The notes beneath the pieces are model-generated. The model ran no database searches and was not told the DNA's origin. It worked only from the letters and a program-made list of their open reading frames with translations. From Atlantibacter subterraneus (lineage in GTDB: Bacteria > Pseudomonadota > Gammaproteobacteria > Enterobacterales > Enterobacteriaceae), in assembly GCF_007570865.1 (NCBI RefSeq), contig NZ_VLPS01000006.1:1-64000 (forward strand): a stretch of DNA of 64,000 nucleotides. The letters run 5' to 3'. How positions within the stretch are numbered: the first letter of the stretch is position 1; each line of letters opens with the position of its first letter. A program made the translations under genes and the position numbers. Positions 23,935 through 35,895 of the stretch are shown here, piece after piece.

Positions 23935-25518
23935 ATGAAAAAGGAAATGATAAACTTCTTTCAGAAGTTATCGCGTGCTTTTATTACCCCAATAGCACTT
24001 TTGTCGTTTGCTTCTTTATTATTAGGTGTCGCATCTCTCTTTCTGTGGCATGAAAAAATCAGAGAAATGCTTCCTTTTCTAAACTCATTTATATTTCAAT
24101 ACATAGCAAACTTACTCAATACGGTAGGGGCTGTCATCATGGACAACCTGCCGTTTTTATTCGCGGTTTCGCTTGCTTTTACCCTGGCTAAAAGTGAGAA
24201 AGAATATGCAGCGTTAGGTGCGATATGCGGCTATCTGGCGTTAAATATGGGCATGCATGCATTATTAATGTCTCGCCCTGAAGTCAGAAGCATGTTTCCT
24301 GCTAATGCCTTAGCCACCATATTAGGTATCGAAACTGTTAATACGGGGGTTGTTGGTGGCATAATTACAGGGATATTATCCGGTATCCTTCATAATAAAG
24401 TGTATCAGGTTAAATTTCCGGTTGCGCTGGCATTCTTTGGCGGCGTAAGGTTTGTTCCACTTGCCAACGTGATGTTTTTTGTTGTATTCGGCCAATGCTT
24501 CCCTTATGTATGGATATTGATGTCGAATGTCATTAATCATGCAGCCTTAGGTGTTTCCCACGCCGGGATATTTGCTCCATTCATTTATGGTTTTGGCGAG
24601 AGGTTGTTGCTGCCAACCGGGTTACATCAGATATGGAATACTGTCATTCGTGACACCATGGTTTCTGGTGTAGCTACTTTCCCTGACGGCCATACGATTG
24701 AAGGAGCCCGGGCTATATTTGCGGAATATCTGAAAACCAATATATTGCCAACGAATATGTCGCTGCCGGACATTGTGAAATTTTTGCGGGGTGGTCAAAT
24801 TCCGATCACAATGTTCACGCTACCCATGATGGCGTTGGCAATGTACCAGACAGCGAAACCTGAGCAACGGGTTAAGATCAAACCGCTGTTATTAACCGGG
24901 GCTTTTACCTCTATTATTGCTGGCGTAACCGAACCTCTTGAGTTCACATTTCTTTTCGTCTCCCCGGTCTGGTATTTGATTTATTCGTTGCTAAATGGTT
25001 TGAGTTGGATGCTCTGCTATATGTTCCACAGTCAACTGGGAGGAACAGAGGCTAATATTATTGGCCTGGTACTATACGGTTTCTTACGTCCTGAATCAAA
25101 GTTCTGGATCAACATTGTAATTGGTTTAGGCATGTCGATAGTAGGCTACGGGCTATTTAAATTCTGGATCATCCATTTTAATTTAAAAACACCGGGGCGC
25201 GGGAGCGATTATGAACAAACGATTGATATATTGGGGATTCAACAGCAAACGGACCAAATAGCTGGCGATCCGCTAAAGCTTAAGGCATCCGCAATTATCA
25301 AAGGGTTAGGAGGGGACAGTAATATTGAGCAAGTTGATTGTTGCTATAGTCGGTTAAGAGTGACGATTAAAGATATCTCTCTTATCGATGAGAAAATCAT
25401 TCAGGCTACAGGTTCTTTAGGTTTTGTTCCGGTCGATCAAAATAACGTGCAGATTGTTTATGGCACAACCGTAGATACAATTCGCAACGCCGTACGTAAA
25501 TTATTAGCACAAGGATAA
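23935..25518 (+). CDS. PTS EIICB permease, glucose/N-acetylglucosamine/maltose family
   Basis: The 527-residue protein has an N-terminal EIIC domain (about ten membrane segments, residues 15-420) and a C-terminal EIIB domain (about 440-527). Functional motifs of the Glc superfamily are visible: GLHQIW (His231), GVTEPLEF (Glu near 333) and the phosphocysteine loop CYSRLRV (Cys470). No EIIA is encoded nearby, so phosphate probably comes from EIIA-Glc (Crr), as for MalX. The sugar is unknown. The neighbours point to an amino-sugar conjugate. Codon use is much more AT-rich than in flanking genes, indicating horizontal acquisition. Confidence 0.9.
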   Translation: MKKEMINFFQKLSRAFITPIALLSFASLLLGVASLFLWHEKIREMLPFLNSFIFQYIANLLNTVGAVIMDNLPFLFAVSLAFTLAKSEKEYAALGAICGYLALNMGMHALLMSRPEVRSMFPANALATILGIETVNTGVVGGIITGILSGILHNKVYQVKFPVALAFFGGVRFVPLANVMFFVVFGQCFPYVWILMSNVINHAALGVSHAGIFAPFIYGFGERLLLPTGLHQIWNTVIRDTMVSGVATFPDGHTIEGARAIFAEYLKTNILPTNMSLPDIVKFLRGGQIPITMFTLPMMALAMYQTAKPEQRVKIKPLLLTGAFTSIIAGVTEPLEFTFLFVSPVWYLIYSLLNGLSWMLCYMFHSQLGGTEANIIGLVLYGFLRPESKFWINIVIGLGMSIVGYGLFKFWIIHFNLKTPGRGSDYEQTIDILGIQQQTDQIAGDPLKLKASAIIKGLGGDSNIEQVDCCYSRLRVTIKDISLIDEKIIQATGSLGFVPVDQNNVQIVYGTTVDTIRNAVRKLLAQG

Positions 25519-25521
25519 ATT

Positions 25522-26274
25522 ATGAAAGTTTATTTAGTTAAAGACTATGATGCCATGTCATGGCGGGCCTATGAAATTATCGCTGATGTTATTAATAACA
25601 ATCCTCATCCTGTCATTTCCATGACAACCGGTGCATCACCGACAGGGTTGTTCAGGCATTTAACCAACGCAGTAAATGAAAAAACGATTGATATCTCCGA
25701 AGCGGTTTTTTTGAACGTTGATGAATATGTCGGTGGGCAGAATGATGTTTATACTGTTCATACATTCATGTTTAAACATTTTTATGACCAGCTTAAATAT
25801 CCTCCTAAGTATTTTGATATGTTTAATGCAGGCAACCACAATAAGCAATATGAAATTCTGCGTTATAAGCATATTATGAACACTTACCCGCGAGATTTAC
25901 AATTGTTAGGTTTGGGGGTGAATGGTCATATAGGGGCTTGTGAGCCAGGCACGCCTTTTAATGCATCGGCCTTTTGTGCCCAGCATAAAGAATCTACTAT
26001 TGAAAGCACAATGAATCTCTATGGTATTACACGTGAACAAGCCCCAACCGAAATGTTTACGTTAGGGTTTAAAGAAATTATGGACGCTAAAATCCCTCTG
26101 TTAATTGCCAGTGGGAAAAGTAAGGCGCAGGCGGTGAAGCGAGTTCTGGAAGATCCAATAAATGAAGACTGCCCGGCCTCCTGTTTACGAAATCATCCTT
26201 CATTTACGTTTGTTATTGATCATGATGCTGCATCTTTACTGAGTAAGGAAACTCTCGCATGCATAACACGTTGA
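25522..26274 (+). CDS. NagB-like amino-sugar-phosphate deaminase/isomerase
   Basis: This 250-residue protein belongs to the glucosamine-6-phosphate deaminase family. The phosphate-binding loop (TTGASPTG, near 34-41), the NVDEYVGG motif with the catalytic aspartate, and the GVNGHIGACEPGTPF loop with its histidine and glutamate are all present. NagB enzymes turn glucosamine 6-phosphate into fructose 6-phosphate and ammonia. The usual FNEP of the lid is ACEP here, so the substrate may differ. It starts 3 bases after the PTS gene and overlaps the next gene by 16 bases. Confidence 0.87.
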   Translation: MKVYLVKDYDAMSWRAYEIIADVINNNPHPVISMTTGASPTGLFRHLTNAVNEKTIDISEAVFLNVDEYVGGQNDVYTVHTFMFKHFYDQLKYPPKYFDMFNAGNHNKQYEILRYKHIMNTYPRDLQLLGLGVNGHIGACEPGTPFNASAFCAQHKESTIESTMNLYGITREQAPTEMFTLGFKEIMDAKIPLLIASGKSKAQAVKRVLEDPINEDCPASCLRNHPSFTFVIDHDAASLLSKETLACITR

Positions 26275-27203
26275 TCGCCACCTGGCGCATGGCCCAGGAT
26301 GGCATAATAAAAGCCATGGATATTGATAGTCTCGAAGACGCCGTTACGCATGTAGTCATCAATGTTGAAGATAATCCTCTCTTTCACTCAGTAGGATATG
26401 GTGGATTGCCAAACAGTAAAGGCGAGGTTGAACTGGACGCCGCTTTTATGGATGGAGATACATTAAACTATGGTGCGGTGGCTGCCGTTCAGCATATTAA
26501 AAATCCCATTCTTGTTGCAAAAACATTAAGCCGGTATCAACGAAATAATGTATTAACAGGGCATGGCGCCTTTGAGTTCGCGGTACAAAATGGGTTTGAA
26601 GCACGTGATAATCGATACCCTCTTTCACAACTGAAGTGGCGTAATACCCTACAGGACTTGCCAGCCAGTGAACAATTAGAAGCCTACGACGGCCATGACA
26701 CAGTATGTGTTCTTGGCTGCTCACCGGCGGGAAAAGTGTGCGCGGGTGTGTCAACATCAGGTTTATTTCTTAAAAATTCCGGGCGTATTGGCGATTCGCC
26801 TGTCATCGGTTCGGGATGTTTCGCCGATAGCGCTATTGGGGCGGCAGCGGCAACAGGCGTTGGCGAAGACATCATGAAAGGGTGTCTTTCGTGGGAAGCG
26901 GTACGTTTAATGCAGGAATATTCTCCTCAGTATGCCTGTGAAAAAGTGGTGGCTGAACATACTGCTAAACTCATGTCCCGGAAAGGAGAGTGCGGAAGTA
27001 TCTCCCTGATTGCTATAAATAATAAAGGTGAATGGGGAGCCGCTACCAATAAAGAAGAATTTTCTTTTGTTATTGGGCAACCATGGAAGCCTGTACAAGT
27101 TTGGCTTGCTCACTGTCGAAATAATACTGTTTCAGTTGAATTAGCTTCCGAGGAATGGCTAAGCAATTACCTGTTGAGGTTAAATCAGGGGTCAGGGAAT
27201 TAA
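26259..27203 (+). CDS. Glycosylasparaginase (N4-(beta-N-acetylglucosaminyl)-L-asparaginase family)
   Basis: The 314-residue protein is an N-terminal-nucleophile hydrolase of the aspartylglucosaminidase type. The autocleavage and catalytic site GHDTVCVLG places the nucleophile at Thr148. It is followed by AGVSTSG, GRIGDSPVIGSGCFAD and AAAATGVGED, which match the substrate-binding segments of the family. Such enzymes split the amide bond of GlcNAc-Asn, giving aspartate and the amino sugar. There is no signal peptide, unlike the Flavobacterium enzyme, so it should act in the cytoplasm on imported substrate. It overlaps the deaminase gene and runs convergent into the regulator gene, overlapping it by 4 bases. 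Confidence 0.9.
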   Translation: MHNTLIATWRMAQDGIIKAMDIDSLEDAVTHVVINVEDNPLFHSVGYGGLPNSKGEVELDAAFMDGDTLNYGAVAAVQHIKNPILVAKTLSRYQRNNVLTGHGAFEFAVQNGFEARDNRYPLSQLKWRNTLQDLPASEQLEAYDGHDTVCVLGCSPAGKVCAGVSTSGLFLKNSGRIGDSPVIGSGCFADSAIGAAAATGVGEDIMKGCLSWEAVRLMQEYSPQYACEKVVAEHTAKLMSRKGECGSISLIAINNKGEWGAATNKEEFSFVIGQPWKPVQVWLAHCRNNTVSVELASEEWLSNYLLRLNQGSGN

Positions 27204-28222
27204 GCTGAATTTCTGAGTATAAGTGTGGGTCCCGGATGAGACAGGGTAATTACTTCTTGATGGTTATCAATTTTTTGAATTAATATATGCGCCGCGTTCC
27301 AGCCCATCTGAAAGGCGGAGTAATCAACACATGTGATTGACGGAGCACCATACTCAGCTTCGTCAATTTTTTCTAAAGCAACTAATGAAATATCTCTTTC
27401 TATATAATTATCTTTACCGACTGTTCTTCCCCGGTTATTTATTCCCGTTACGGTTCCTTTCGTCGCTAACTCATCATAGCAAAGAATCGCAGTGAGCCAG
27501 GGATGTGAGGAAATAAGCTTTTCAACGCCTTCTGCAGTGTTTTGAAGGTTGTCTCCTTCAGGAAGGATTAATGATTTGTCGTCTTTAATGTTATTTTTCC
27601 GTAAGGTTGAAAAATATCCCGCTAGTTTTTCAGCACGATCATATGACTTCATGTTGCCGCCTACAAAAGCAATGTGAATATGACCGTTATCAATAAGATA
27701 TTGCGTCGCTAGCGCACTGACGCTTGCCGCATCGACACAGAAATGATTGTGATCGCTTAACTGGTTAGTGAAGGCAATGGTAGCAAAAGGAATAGTTTGA
27801 TTTTGCAATCTTAACTCTATGCTTTTACTAATTTGAGTTGGACTGACGATAATAATACCATCAACATTATAATTTAACGCAATATTTAGCCTGTTATCCA
27901 GATCAAGCGCGGTTTCATAAATAAGAATGAAAGCAACCTTATTATCGCAATCAATTTTAGCATTTAGCCCTTGCAAGACTTCAAGGTTAAACCGCCGCTC
28001 CAAACCATGCATCATCACGGCGATAAGTCCTGTTTTGCCGCTTCTTAACGCTGCAGCATTATTATTTCTTACATAGCCTAGTTGGTCGATAGCATCATTG
28101 ATACGCTGTGCTGTCCATGTTGATATCCTCCCTTTACCAGAAAGGGCCATTGATACAGCTGCAGGAGAAACATCAGCGAGTTTAGCAACATCTGAAATAG
28201 TGGGCTTTTTTTTTGTCATCAT
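27200..28222 (-). CDS. LacI-family transcriptional regulator, MalI-like
   Basis: The 340-residue protein has a LacI helix-turn-helix at the N-terminus (TISDVAKLADVSPAAVSMAL, residues 8-27) with a hinge helix (NNNAAALRSGKTGLIAV), then a periplasmic-binding-protein-like core. It resembles MalI, which controls a PTS gene next to it in E. coli. The perfect palindrome at 23833 is its likely operator. It is encoded on the opposite strand, facing the operon it should control. Codon use is AT-rich like the rest of the island. Confidence 0.9.
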   Translation of the reverse strand: MMTKKKPTISDVAKLADVSPAAVSMALSGKGRISTWTAQRINDAIDQLGYVRNNNAAALRSGKTGLIAVMMHGLERRFNLEVLQGLNAKIDCDNKVAFILIYETALDLDNRLNIALNYNVDGIIIVSPTQISKSIELRLQNQTIPFATIAFTNQLSDHNHFCVDAASVSALATQYLIDNGHIHIAFVGGNMKSYDRAEKLAGYFSTLRKNNIKDDKSLILPEGDNLQNTAEGVEKLISSHPWLTAILCYDELATKGTVTGINNRGRTVGKDNYIERDISLVALEKIDEAEYGAPSITCVDYSAFQMGWNAAHILIQKIDNHQEVITLSHPGPTLILRNSA

Positions 28223-28668
28223 TGATTCAATTTTGAATTAGAAATTGTTGTTTCTGCTTTAAAGATGGTTGCGGGTAACAATTCTAATCCTAATTAGAAC
28301 CTTATCAAGCCCTAAACAGGCTAAAGTCCTTCGCGAATGTAAATTTTTGCTGAGTCTGCGAAACTTTTAATACGCAAAAATCCCTTTTAAGACATAACCA
28401 TGTTTTACGACTGGTTGATATGCCATGAGATTGCCTCAGAAAACATGAGCCGATTAACGTCATTGATTCTTAAAACAAGCGCTATTCATAGCTTTAATAT
28501 ATATGGCAAGTATCAGCTATTATCAGCCTGGCGTGTTGTAAAGGTTCCCGGTACATCAGTGATACTGAAATGCGCTGGTTTTTGATTAAAACATAAGCAA
28601 ATAAAACTAGATCTGGATCACATTTCTGACGTATAACGATTCCTCACTCCTGAGATGAGGACGCTGTT
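28223..28668. other. Intergenic region, edge of the AT-rich island
   Basis: This 446-base gap between the regulator and psiE holds no convincing gene; an open frame at 28400-28585 lacks a ribosome-binding site and family resemblance. An inverted repeat TTCTAA (28282-28287) / TTAGAA (28294-28299) lies 60 bases upstream of the regulator start and could be an autoregulatory site. GGATCACATTT near 28615 may be half of a CRP site for psiE, which is CRP-controlled in E. coli. The right boundary of the transferred segment probably falls here. Confidence 0.5.
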
Positions 28669-29088
28669 ATGTCCACGCTATCCGCTTCGTCACGTGCGCG
28701 CGGGGAATGGGTTTCTTCCATCCTGCAAACGGTGCTGAACCTTGGCTTGCTCAGCCTTGGCCTGATCCTGGTTATCTTTCTCGGTAAAGAGACCCTGCAT
28801 CTGGCCGATGTGCTCTTCTCACCCATTCAGGCCAGCAAATACGAGCTGGTGGAAGGGCTGGTGGTTTATTTCCTCTACTTCGAATTCATCGCCCTGATCG
28901 TCAAGTACTTCCAGTCCGGCTACCACTTCCCGCTGCGCTATTTCATTTACATCGGCATCACGGCTATCGTGCGGTTGATCATCGTCGATCATAAAGCGCC
29001 GATGGACGTGCTGATCTATTCCGGGGCGATCCTGCTGCTGGTGATCACGCTGTGGCTGTGCAACTCGAAACGGCTGAAGCGCGAATAA
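28669..29088 (+). CDS. psiE: Phosphate-starvation-inducible membrane protein PsiE
   Basis: The 139-residue protein has four membrane segments and is nearly identical to PsiE ([30 protein letters not shown]). In E. coli its transcription rises on phosphate starvation and depends on CRP; its molecular role is unknown. The ATG follows GAGGACGCTGTT. It lies convergent with malG. Confidence 0.96.
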   Translation: MSTLSASSRARGEWVSSILQTVLNLGLLSLGLILVIFLGKETLHLADVLFSPIQASKYELVEGLVVYFLYFEFIALIVKYFQSGYHFPLRYFIYIGITAIVRLIIVDHKAPMDVLIYSGAILLLVITLWLCNSKRLKRE

Positions 29089-29110
29089 AAATGGCGGCCC
29101 GAAGGCCGCC
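29086..29110 (-). terminator. malEFG terminator
   Basis: On the minus strand GGCGGCC-TTCG-GGCCGCC is followed by ATTTTTATT. It ends the malEFG transcript about 70 bases after the malG stop. In E. coli the malG 3' end yields the small RNA MalH; whether that is made here cannot be told. Confidence 0.85.
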
Positions 29111-29181
29111 GAAGGGAGTCACAGATAAGGAAAGTCACAACGGCAATTGAGGATAATAACAGTGGCATATAACGATGAAAC

Positions 29182-30072
29182 TTAGCCTTTCACGCCGCCC
29201 GCCGTCAGCCCGCTGACCAGCCAGCGCTGGGCCAGCAGGAACACCAGGGTGATCGGGATAGCGGAAAGTACCGCAGCCGCAGCAAAGTCGCCCCACAGGT
29301 AGTTTTGCGGGTTGAGGTATTGCTGCATGCCCACGGCCAGGGTGTAGCTGTTCACATCACGCAACAGCAACGACGCGACCGGCACTTCAGTAATCGCGGC
29401 GATAAACGACAGAATAAACACCACCGCCAGAATCGGCACCGACAGCGGCAACAGTACTAAGCGGAACGCCTGCCACGGCGTTGCGCCATCCAGCGCGGCG
29501 GCTTCTTCCAGCGAGCCGTCGATGGTTTCGAAATAGCCTTTAATGGTCCAGACGTGCAGCGCAATGCCGCCGAGGTAGGCGAAGATCACCCCGCCGTGGG
29601 TGTTCAGACCGATAAACGGAATGTACTGCCCGAGGCGATCGAACAACGCATACAGCGCCACCAGCGACAGCACCGCCGGGAACATCTGGAAAATCAGCAT
29701 GCCTTTCAGCAAGGTAGCCTTGCCGGGAAAACGCATACGCGCAAAAGCGTAGGCGCAAGTGGTGGAAAGCGCCACTATGCCAACCGCGGTAATGCCCGCG
29801 ATTTTCACCGAGTTCCACAGCCACAGCAGTACCGGGAACGGCGGCGGGGTGACGCTGCCGTTGGCATGCACCACGTTAAAGCCCAGCGCCAGCTTCCAGT
29901 GCTCCCAGGAGATTTGCTCCGGGATCAGGCTGCCGGTGGCGAAGTTGCCGGAACGCAGCGAGATCGCCACGACCATCAGCAGCGGGAACATAATCGCTGC
30001 GATAAACATCAGCAATAACAGGTGCGTGATAAACAAACGCAGCTTTTGAGATTTCGGTTGCACCATAGCCAT
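29182..30072 (-). CDS. malG: Maltose ABC transporter permease MalG
   Basis: The 296-residue inner-membrane protein has six membrane segments and the EAA loop ([21 protein letters not shown]) that docks on MalK. With MalF it forms the channel of the maltose/maltodextrin importer. It is 11 bases downstream of malF in the malEFG operon and ends at the GG-V-K-G terminus seen in E. coli. Confidence 0.98.
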   Translation of the reverse strand: MAMVQPKSQKLRLFITHLLLLMFIAAIMFPLLMVVAISLRSGNFATGSLIPEQISWEHWKLALGFNVVHANGSVTPPPFPVLLWLWNSVKIAGITAVGIVALSTTCAYAFARMRFPGKATLLKGMLIFQMFPAVLSLVALYALFDRLGQYIPFIGLNTHGGVIFAYLGGIALHVWTIKGYFETIDGSLEEAAALDGATPWQAFRLVLLPLSVPILAVVFILSFIAAITEVPVASLLLRDVNSYTLAVGMQQYLNPQNYLWGDFAAAAVLSAIPITLVFLLAQRWLVSGLTAGGVKG

Positions 30073-30083
30073 GTGTCGTCTCC

Positions 30084-31628
30084 TTAATCAAACTTGATGC
30101 GCGTGGCTTTGAGGTTAACAATCGCGAGCGCGCCTACCAGCAGGAAGATCAGCGTGGCGATAGCGGCGGCGAGGCCGAAATCCTGACCGCCGCCGCCTTC
30201 AAAGGCGATGCGGTAGGTATAGCTCACCAGCAGGTCGGTATAGCCTGCCGGGGTCGTCGTGCCGAGACGGTCCGGACCGCCGTTGGTCAACAGCAGGATC
30301 AGCACGAAGTTATTAAAGTTGAATGCGAAGCTGGCAATCATCAGCGGCGTGAGCGGCTTGATCAGCAGCGGGAACGTGATTTTAAAGAAGTTCTGGAATG
30401 GCGTAGCGCCGTCCATCGCCGACGCTTCATAGAGATCGTCGGGAATCGCCTTCAGTAGCCCCATGCACAGGATCATCATGTACGGGTAACCCAGCCAGGT
30501 ATTGACGATAATAATCATGGCGCGGGCGGTAGTGGGGTCAGTAAACCACGCAGGGCGGATGCCGAACACCGCGCTGAGCATCATGTTGATTTCACCAAAG
30601 CTCTGGTTAAACAACCCTTTGAAAATCAGGATCGAGATAAACGACGGCACCGCATACGGTAGAATCAGCAGTACCCGGTAAATCGCTTTGCCCTTTAATG
30701 CTTCCCACTGCACCACGCAGGCCAACACCATGCCGACCGCCACGGTCAGCACCACCGTCAGCACCGAGAACACCACCGTCCAGACGAAGATGGCGAAGAA
30801 CGGTTTCTGAATACCTTCGTCAGTGAAGACGCGCATAAAGTTGTCCCAGCCGGTGGTCACCGTGTAGCCAGGGCTGAGTTTTTCGCTGCCCCAGCTGCCG
30901 TCGGCGTTAACCGCCTGATAGAAACCGACATCGGGATTCGGCGCATAGACCGCGCCGCTCTGGTTGTTGGTCAACTTGCCGTCATTCGCCAGGGTGTACA
31001 GCGGGCGGGTGCCCGAGAACTGGCGTAATGAGCTCATCACCAGCTGGCTTTCATCCGGCAGTTCGGCGGTGATCCGGGTCAGCGCCTGGCGATTCTGGGT
31101 AATGATGCGCAGCGTGGCGCGTTCACCGGTCGGCAGCGCGTCGGCTTCCTTCAGCTTCAGGGTTTGCTCGTCGCCAAAGGTAAAGGCGTCGGAGACGTAG
31201 TTTTTGCCGCTTTCGCCATCGGTAAGCGCGAGCCGCCATTTTTCGTTATCCGGATAAAGGCCGAAGCCGAACGTTTTACCCGCCTGATACTGGCGGTCCA
31301 TCAGCACCTGCTGCGCGCGTTCAAAGGTCAGCTGGTTGGTGCTGCTGTAGTTGGTAAACGCGATGGCGATGGTGCAGATCAGCGGGAACAGAACGAACAG
31401 CCCCATGCCGGCGAGGCCAGGGTAGACGTAGCGCCATGCGTAAGCGCGACGGTTAGCGAAGATGTACAGGCCAACGGAGCTTAAGATCAGCGTCACAATG
31501 GCGAACAGATACTCCCCCTGGGCATACATCAATACCACAAGATAACCCACCAGCAGGCCGAGCAGGGCGACGGCTGACCACTTCAGCATATCGCTTTGCC
31601 ACCAGGGTTTCTTTTTAACTACATCCAT
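30084..31628 (-). CDS. malF: Maltose ABC transporter permease MalF
   Basis: MalF has 514 residues, eight membrane segments, a large periplasmic P2 loop (about residues 95-275) and the EAA loop ([21 protein letters not shown]). An upstream in-frame ATG at 31643 exists, but 31628 gives the family N-terminus [13 protein letters not shown] and is preceded by AAAGGAAACCCC. The P2 loop carries most of the differences from E. coli. Confidence 0.98.
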   Translation of the reverse strand: MDVVKKKPWWQSDMLKWSAVALLGLLVGYLVVLMYAQGEYLFAIVTLILSSVGLYIFANRRAYAWRYVYPGLAGMGLFVLFPLICTIAIAFTNYSSTNQLTFERAQQVLMDRQYQAGKTFGFGLYPDNEKWRLALTDGESGKNYVSDAFTFGDEQTLKLKEADALPTGERATLRIITQNRQALTRITAELPDESQLVMSSLRQFSGTRPLYTLANDGKLTNNQSGAVYAPNPDVGFYQAVNADGSWGSEKLSPGYTVTTGWDNFMRVFTDEGIQKPFFAIFVWTVVFSVLTVVLTVAVGMVLACVVQWEALKGKAIYRVLLILPYAVPSFISILIFKGLFNQSFGEINMMLSAVFGIRPAWFTDPTTARAMIIIVNTWLGYPYMMILCMGLLKAIPDDLYEASAMDGATPFQNFFKITFPLLIKPLTPLMIASFAFNFNNFVLILLLTNGGPDRLGTTTPAGYTDLLVSYTYRIAFEGGGGQDFGLAAAIATLIFLLVGALAIVNLKATRIKFD

Positions 31629-31666
31629 GGGGTTTCCTTTCACAGCGTATTAGATCGGCAACTCAA

Positions 31667-31691
31667 CGCGGGCAGCCCAACGCTGCCCGCG
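31667..31691 (-). repeat. Stem-loop between malE and malF
   Basis: CGCGGGCAGC and GCTGCCCGCG form a perfect 10-bp stem with a 5-base loop in the short malE-malF gap. In E. coli REP elements here protect malE mRNA and reduce malF expression. The hairpin is unrelated in sequence but may serve the same purpose. Confidence 0.8.
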
Positions 31692-31699
31692 ATTGCTTA

Positions 31700-33259
<1,560 letters not shown>

Positions 33260-34369
33260 ATGGCAAGCGTTCAGCTGCGTAATGTAACGAAAGCCTGGGG
33301 TGATGTGGTGGTCTCAAAGGATATCAACCTTGATATCACCGAAGGTGAGTTTGTGGTGTTCGTCGGCCCCTCAGGCTGCGGTAAATCGACATTGCTGCGA
33401 ATGATTGCCGGGCTGGAAACGGTTACCAGCGGTGATTTATTGATTGGCGATAAACGCGTTAACGACGTGCCGCCCGCCGAACGCGGCGTGGGCATGGTGT
33501 TTCAGTCCTATGCGCTTTATCCGCATCTGTCGGTGGCTGAGAACATGTCTTTCGGCCTGAAGCTGGCCGGGGCGAAGAAAGAGGTGATCAACCAGCGGGT
33601 GAATCAGGTCGCTGAAACACTGCAACTGGCGCATCTGTTGGATCGCCGTCCGAAGGCGTTGTCCGGCGGGCAGCGCCAGCGCGTGGCGATTGGCCGTACC
33701 CTGGTGGCGGAACCGCGCGTGTTTCTGCTGGATGAACCGCTCTCTAACCTGGATGCCGCACTGCGCGTGCAGATGCGTATCGAAATCTCCCGTCTGCATA
33801 AGCGCCTGAAGCGCACCATGATTTACGTCACCCACGACCAGGTTGAGGCCATGACCCTCGCCGACAAAATCGTGGTGCTGGACGCCGGGCGCGTCGCCCA
33901 GGTGGGTAAACCGCTCGAGTTGTATCACTACCCCGCCGATCGCTTCGTGGCCGGATTTATCGGCTCGCCGAAGATGAATTTCTTACCGGTGAAAGTCACT
34001 GCCACCGCCATCGATCAGGTGCAGGTAGAGCTGCCGAACCGCCAGCAAATCTGGCTGCCGGTGGACAGCGCGGGCGTGCAGGTAGGGACCAATATGTCGC
34101 TGGGCATTCGTCCGGAGCATCTGCTGCCGAGTGAAATCGCCGACGTCACCCTGGAAGGTGAGGTGCAGGTCATTGAGCAGCTCGGTCACGAAACGCAAAT
34201 TCATATCCAAATTCCGGCCATTCGTCAGAACCTGGTCTACCGCCAGTCTGACGTGGTGTTGGTAGAAGAGGGTGCCACATTCGCCATCGGCTTGCCGCCA
34301 GAGCGTTGCCATTTGTTCCGAGAGGATGGTACGGCCTGTCGTCGTCTGCACCACGAGCCCGGCGTTTAA
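33260..34369 (+). CDS. malK: Maltose ABC transporter ATPase MalK
   Basis: The 369-residue protein has the ATPase motifs in order: Walker [11 protein letters not shown]-loop [11 protein letters not shown], signature [13 protein letters not shown], Walker [13 protein letters not shown] and the switch histidine in VTHDQVEAM. The C-terminal regulatory domain that binds MalT and EIIA-Glc follows. The ATG at 33260 (after GAGAAGGGG) gives [14 protein letters not shown] as in E. coli. It is two residues shorter than E. coli at the ELPNRQQ segment (ELPMPNRQQ there). Confidence 0.98.
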   Translation: MASVQLRNVTKAWGDVVVSKDINLDITEGEFVVFVGPSGCGKSTLLRMIAGLETVTSGDLLIGDKRVNDVPPAERGVGMVFQSYALYPHLSVAENMSFGLKLAGAKKEVINQRVNQVAETLQLAHLLDRRPKALSGGQRQRVAIGRTLVAEPRVFLLDEPLSNLDAALRVQMRIEISRLHKRLKRTMIYVTHDQVEAMTLADKIVVLDAGRVAQVGKPLELYHYPADRFVAGFIGSPKMNFLPVKVTATAIDQVQVELPNRQQIWLPVDSAGVQVGTNMSLGIRPEHLLPSEIADVTLEGEVQVIEQLGHETQIHIQIPAIRQNLVYRQSDVVLVEEGATFAIGLPPERCHLFREDGTACRRLHHEPGV

Positions 34370-35776
<1,407 letters not shown>

Positions 35777-35801
35777 TACAGCAAGTTAATTCATAAAGCA
35801 A

Positions 35802-35821
35802 AGAGGGGCGTAAGCCCCTCT
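35802..35821 (+). terminator. Hairpin between lamB and malM
   Basis: AGAGGGGC-GTAA-GCCCCTCT, 25 bases after lamB, without a clear T-run. It may partly terminate or stabilise lamB mRNA ahead of malM. Confidence 0.75.
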
Positions 35822-35895
35822 GTCTGACCATGCCTGTCCTGGGTGAGCGCGCTATTGCCTGGCTCCCGCTTACCCGCACGTTTGAGGTTATAACA

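Noticed and set aside
26259-27203. Type II (AnsB) asparaginase identity for the third gene of the island
   Set aside because: The HDTV nucleophile site and GRIGDSP block are those of the Ntn glycosylasparaginase family, not of AnsA/AnsB.
28400-28585. A possible 61-residue protein upstream of psiE
   Set aside because: No ribosome-binding site, unlike YjbT of E. coli, and low-complexity AT-rich sequence.
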